Origin: Rhizaria sp. SCN 62-66
Taxonomy: Eukaryota > Rhizaria, unplaced
Assembly: GCA_001724265.1 (NCBI GenBank)
Contig: MEDY01000382.1
Span: 1 to 29,310, forward strand
Reading direction: 5' to 3'
Length of the DNA: 29,310 bases
The notes beneath the pieces were generated by a model. That model was not told the origin of the DNA. It was given only the letters and a program-made list of their open reading frames with translations, and did no database searches. Of the stretch, positions 26,539 to 29,310 are shown piece after piece. The translations under genes and the position numbers were made by a program. Positions within the stretch are counted from its first letter, which is position 1; every line of letters begins with the position of its first letter.

Positions 26539-27810
26539 TTTGCGGGCTACCTCATCACTGCAATCACAGTTGTTATGTTCCTAATTCACCCAAACATTAC
26601 ACAGCAATTCTTCATGATGCTTTCTTGCAAGAGTATTGGTGGCGTGGCGGACCCCGGCGCCAGCTTCATGCTTGGCGACCTTAGTGAGCCGTGCTATTCT
26701 TCACAACATTTGCTGTTTATTCTTGTTTTAGGCGTGCCTATGCTGATATTCTGGGTAATTGGTATCCCGCTGTTTGCATGGGTCATCCTGTACCGCAACC
26801 GCGCGTTGATCCAGACGCCGGCAACGGGTGCGTCCGATATTACACGTGCACAGAAGAAGGTATTCGAGTCACAGATGGCGTTCTTGTACCGTGGCTATAA
26901 ACCTACCCGTTATTACTGGTTCTTGGTCGAGATGTTCCGCAAAGCCGCACTTGTTGCCATTGCCGTCTTCTTCCCAGGTGCGCTGCACACGCAACTCATG
27001 ATGGCTTCTCTGCTTATCTTCGCATGCATTCTAGCACAGATCTTTGCCAAGCCTTTTGAAAACCGCATTCCTGGCGCGGTTGAGTTCTTGTCGCTGGGCA
27101 CATCGTTTATGATCTTCTTCCTCGCCAACTTCCTCTTCGTTGACACAGTCTCACACACAGCCAAGGTTGTTGCCACAGTACTTATCTGCGTGCTTGTGAT
27201 CTTCTTCTTTGTTGTTGTGGTTGCCGCGCTAGTGGTTCTACAGCGCGAAGAAATGCAGCTGGCACCGCTCCGCCGGCAGCTGCGCGAAGCACACATTCTC
27301 GGACATGATATTGCGCAAGTCATGCGCAAGTGGCGCCAAGAACAGCTCCGTGAGCGCAAGCTTTGCCTAGACAAGAAAACTGTTGCTAACAGCAAGCATC
27401 TTCGGTTACCATCCACCACCGCAACTTCCGCAACAGGCATCACTGATAATCGTTGCACCAGCGCACAGAGTGATACGTCCAAAATCGGCGAACGCCGCAG
27501 CCACGATGAAGTTCTTGTGCTGGGCTCTGGCGTAACTCCAAGCTGGTCCCGTACATTTGACCTTGTTCGCGACGACGCTGCAAGCGACGGTGCAGTCCTG
27601 GGTGCGCATCGACGTGAGGTCATGCTGGCTGCAGCGGCTGCAGCGGCAAATGGCACTACTGGCGATGGTCAGGAGCTTGGAGCAAGCCATGCAAGCACTG
27701 CAGCTGAAGATGCAATTGCTGGTGCTGAGGCAAGGCTGTGCGAGCAACAGGCAACTGACGACCCTACGGTCATTATAGATCTCACTGCGCCACCTCAATA
27801 CCTGAACTAA
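24880..27810 (+). CDS. C-terminal membrane segment of the giant protein (976 aa: loop, six TM helices, cytoplasmic tail)
   Basis: Frame-continuous with the preceding 7463-aa ORF across TAG 24868-24870; it ends in TAA 27808-27810. Residues 1-~553 are hydrophilic, with no signal peptide. Helices lie at about 554-580, 608-638, 687-703, 706-724, 734-756 and 762-787. The conserved elements are those expected of the second half of the GCC2/GCC3-linked membrane domain: a Cys pair between helices 4 and 5 (LSCKSIGG ... GDLSEPC), then FLYRGYKPTRYYW and FRKAALV before helix 6, and AKPFENR before helix 8. Residues ~790-976 are a cytoplasmic tail with a basic helix, then Ala/Ser-rich sequence, ending in VIIDLTAPPQY. 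It could be a separate six-helix protein, but its helices complete the set begun upstream. Transport or channel activity cannot be judged from sequence alone. Confidence 0.92.
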   Translation: MLAAAANSPFLRPSLRGPAAVAALGNGRERGSAKFASSGSPSMSPLFVSLPDSVVKNGVGHTYSPRLGAQTVAYGALVSRVGSLSRVASFSLLSSAKIGNSPLMQTKKLQQQQVQQDHSPSALRRGSFSVLQHQNSTSLGVNQINTVKSSNKATDTHENVFAANDEVSWRNERAKRASPYLAAISNEDRTSESANGFIDQFADSIVASADAVAPAEYTVSELEFKRNDFIDVVDEENNDGDNNNSASVDKQHPQTACINGRRDTDIVHVSYDTSVTSKPGRSKKRSRTFKDDTTSSKSTASGSNSGFDGDKASPMSAQNIFDSRENASFDFSHSDSAAAFEESGALFVDEDGTAVDLRNYESHAGRDFSLIQDDFALDMRHRLNNADAADGAYAAELAAATRTKAQELTVRAEWMALFNCYRTSKGEFDDPRICADAESRIAQATSSYEIANVLQGAADMENAFSVSCEPAETLYDAEVLRDRNIRRERAIERARAHKQLMWYISTYGDDKGKEMYEIAREQRAKAVKPRLTRAEMRKQLYAAEHALNNVSSEFAGYLITAITVVMFLIHPNITQQFFMMLSCKSIGGVADPGASFMLGDLSEPCYSSQHLLFILVLGVPMLIFWVIGIPLFAWVILYRNRALIQTPATGASDITRAQKKVFESQMAFLYRGYKPTRYYWFLVEMFRKAALVAIAVFFPGALHTQLMMASLLIFACILAQIFAKPFENRIPGAVEFLSLGTSFMIFFLANFLFVDTVSHTAKVVATVLICVLVIFFFVVVVAALVVLQREEMQLAPLRRQLREAHILGHDIAQVMRKWRQEQLRERKLCLDKKTVANSKHLRLPSTTATSATGITDNRCTSAQSDTSKIGERRSHDEVLVLGSGVTPSWSRTFDLVRDDAASDGAVLGAHRREVMLAAAAAAANGTTGDGQELGASHASTAAEDAIAGAEARLCEQQATDDPTVIIDLTAPPQYLN
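27769..27801 (+). other. C-terminal SUMO-interaction-like motif and PPxY motif
   Basis: The last dozen residues contain V-I-I-D-L-T (27769-27786), a classical SUMO-interacting motif pattern preceded by two Asp, then P-P-Q-Y (27790-27801), a WW-domain (Nedd4-type ligase) binding motif. Both would be cytoplasmic by the predicted topology. Short motifs occur by chance, but the exposed C-terminal position is favourable. Confidence 0.4.
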
Positions 27811-27910
27811 AGACTAACACGAAATGAAATGTCCTGTCATGATGACTGATTCAATTGGTCTCCAACTATATTTCTGCTCGTTGGGAAATTATAGATAGAG
27901 ATTAATTTGT

Positions 27911-27927
27911 CTTTGCTTTTTCTACAG
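27911..27927 (+). promoter_or_regulatory. Pyrimidine tract with CAG, 3' of the giant gene
   Basis: CTTTGCTTTTTCTACAG lies 101 nt after the TAA. Its first 11 nt equal the element at 351 after the upstream gene. It also looks like a splice acceptor (pyrimidine tract plus CAG). It could be a 3'-end element, or an acceptor in a 3'-UTR intron or a trans-spliced downstream transcript. Confidence 0.3.
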
Positions 27928-27954
27928 CTGTGTACGTAGGTGTTAACACAGCTG
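27925..27954 (+). repeat. Perfect 9-bp inverted repeat (hairpin) in the 3' flank
   Basis: CAGCTGTGT (27925-27933) and ACACAGCTG (27946-27954) are exact reverse complements separated by a 12-nt loop. It directly follows the pyrimidine tract, 114 nt after the stop codon. It may be a 3'-UTR structural element affecting processing or mRNA stability. Confidence 0.5.
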
Positions 27955-29288
27955 ACTTATGCCTGACGATGCTTAATACGCAAAGCTATGCTTCGAGGTC
28001 GAGGATCCAAGTCTTTCTTGGATGTCTTGGTCCCTCATTTCCGTTCCGTTTGTTTTATAGCCCATTTCGTCTCCTCTGTCATCACTCTTTGTTGTCTTGA
28101 AAAGTTGAGAATTATATGTTTCTTGCTCATACGACTAAGCAAGTTGTTAGTAAGTACGAGCCACAATCCCCAATCATTGTGATTTTAGTTTCTGTTTTGT
28201 CTTGTTTCTGTATCTGTGACAAATCATGTTGATGTGAACATGCATGTTTCTGTGTTTGCTTTGATTTGATAAGTTTATCTAACACCGAATGTAACGCTCA
28301 GCTTCGTGCACTCGTGTACAAACACAAATCTCGCACCATACCACTCATGCACATCATGTCCTAAACTGGATCACACGTCCCTGCTCTGATGCAGCGGTAT
28401 ACTTTTTGAACAGGTTTTCTTGTGTATTCCCATATTATTTCTTATTTCATTTGCTATTGCCTAGTTTATTGCCTGCTGTAACTTTCGAGTTTGCAAGAGT
28501 TTGTTCTCGTTACTCAAATCGCATGGAGCGAATTATAATTGAATTGCTGCATTGGCGCGTTTGTTCACATACCTCCTGACCTTGTTCTGTATTGCTATTT
28601 TGTTGAATTTTATTTCTTCTCATTCGTTGAATCTCATGTGTCATAAGTTTAACCGGAGGATAGAAATGATGGTGCCTCAAATCGACTGTAATTGATATCG
28701 ATGTAGGTTTAACTGCTCTTTTTCAAGTTGTTACGTGCCCGTACTTATTTTTTCAAACACGTGTCAATACGTCACTTCCAGATGTACTTACGCATACTGT
28801 TACTTTAGGTACACTTGCTACATTGTGTCCTTTAAATGTGTTTTGGCAGATCGCAAGTCATACGTGATGATAACTGACGCTTGTGACTTCAATTTATCAA
28901 CGCTGTGAGGTATTCAATGCACACTGTCTCTATTAAGCCTCAAAAACATCAAAATGATGTATTTCTCAGATTGTTTTTTCAAACGTAAGCTTAAGCTTTT
29001 ATTGTCACTGACCGTCAATTCATCTCTCATGTCCCAAAGTCTTAGATGATCTGTTTTCGACTATTGCCGTCAGTCAGTTGATTCACACACAATACACGTT
29101 TTGTATTTCATCACGATTTGCATGTTTTCCTTCACCAAACTTGTACAAAACTGACCAAGGTCATACATTAGCATTGCGGTGAGAAACCATGGCAAATACT
29201 TGCAGCTGGTGTGTCACAACCGACATTCTGCATAAAACACCAAGTCTCACAGGCTCACACTGGGGCAAACACCACCCACGGTCGTTTC

Positions 29289-29306
29289 GGGGCGGGTATA
29301 TAAAGG
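29289..29306 (+). promoter_or_regulatory. GC box and TATA box of a gene beyond the right edge
   Basis: GGGGCGGG (29289-29296) is directly abutted by TATATAAAGG (29297-29306), a near-consensus TATA element on the + strand. The transcription start would fall ~25-30 nt downstream, just outside the window. No comparable pair is visible upstream of the giant gene. Confidence 0.55.
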
Positions 29307-29310
29307 TGGC

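Larger units (their letters stand above)
1327..27810 (+). other. Proposed single giant gene: 8827-codon frame containing two in-frame TAGs
   Basis: The three ORFs 1327-2469, 2479-24870 and 24880-27810 all lie in frame 1. They are separated only by TAG codons 381 and 7848 of the combined frame; the terminal stop is TAA at 27808-27810. ORF 1 has a signal peptide and the same Cys-paired beta modules as ORF 2. ORF 2 has an extracellular-type sequence but no signal peptide of its own. ORF 3 completes the polytopic membrane domain that ORF 2 begins. With N-terminus outside and nine helices, the C-terminus falls in the cytoplasm, which fits. There is no frameshift or other stop in 26.5 kb, so a decayed pseudogene is unlikely. 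Ways to join the segments are UAG readthrough, UAG used as a rare sense codon, or in-phase introns ending at the TAGs. Three separate genes cannot be excluded. The joined product is inference; the shared frame is directly seen. Confidence 0.65.
27811..29310. other. Intergenic region after the giant gene
   Basis: 1.5 kb, AT-rich and T-rich on the + strand. No ORF has coding character; the 64-codon ORF at 27988-28182 is T-rich and unlike the genes here. Contents I can support: a U-rich element (27911), a hairpin (27925-27954), a short palindrome AAGCTTAAGCTT (28987-28998), and a GC box plus TATA box at the right edge. I see no tRNA, no AATAAA signal close to the stop, and no mobile element. Confidence 0.6.

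Noticed and set aside
26913-27656. Antisense ORF of 247 codons opposite the last helices
   Set aside because: The sense strand carries conserved transmembrane segments. The antisense product is a Ser/Arg/Thr-rich low-complexity sequence typical of shadow frames.
27988-28182. 64-codon + ORF downstream of the giant gene
   Set aside because: T-rich, with hydrophobic residues expected from T-rich DNA; no supporting context.
28987-28998. AAGCTTAAGCTT palindrome
   Set aside because: A 12-bp perfect palindrome, but too short and isolated to support a function.
1-29310. CRISPR arrays, insertion sequences, retroelements and rRNA genes
   Set aside because: No direct-repeat arrays, terminal repeats, transposase, integrase or reverse-transcriptase motifs, or rRNA-like sequence were seen.

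Overview
The window looks like nuclear DNA of a microbial eukaryote (protist) that I cannot name. It is dominated by one enormous gene with no obvious introns. That gene encodes a secreted or membrane receptor-like protein built from complement-control (sushi/CCP), EGF, IPT/TIG and GCC2/GCC3-type Cys-rich modules, ending in a polytopic membrane domain. There are no bacterial operon signals, and the right edge carries a GC-box/TATA-box pair. Overall base composition is near 50% GC, except for a very GC-rich fragment at the left edge.

Layout: (1) 1-282, the 3' end of a GC-rich gene entering from the left, ending in TAA. (2) 283-1326, an AT-richer intergenic stretch. (3) 1327-27810, one reading frame on the + strand, broken only by two in-frame TAG codons, at 2467-2469 and 24868-24870. 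Read conventionally this gives three ORFs of 380, 7463 and 976 aa. The segments look like parts of one protein of 8827 codons, roughly 0.9 MDa. The first supplies the signal peptide and two beta-rich modules like those that follow. The second supplies the ectodomain and the first three membrane helices. The third supplies six more helices and the cytoplasmic tail. Both TAGs are followed by exactly 9 nt and then an in-frame ATG. (4) 27811-29310, a 1.5-kb intergenic region with a hairpin just after the stop and a likely core promoter for the next gene at the extreme right edge.

Ectodomain order from N to C: signal peptide; Cys-paired beta-sandwich-like modules, including a ~716-aa duplication with its cysteines in register; beta-propeller-like segments at about 11.6-13.0 kb and 13.5-14.8 kb; about eleven degenerate ~110-140-aa repeats; eight CCP modules; one EGF-like module; a beta domain; two IPT/TIG modules; about five GCC2/GCC3 repeats; a ~190-aa juxtamembrane insert with a furin-like RHKR site; a short Cys-rich stalk. 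Nine predicted helices follow, with a ~800-residue Ser-rich cytoplasmic loop between helices 3 and 4, and a tail ending in a SUMO-interaction-like motif and a PPxY motif.

The most interesting observation is the double TAG. The signal peptide and the membrane domain are each cut off from the rest of the protein unless UAG is read through, recoded or spliced out. The two unquestioned gene ends in the window both use TAA. Function is inferred only from architecture: a cell-surface adhesion or sensing protein.
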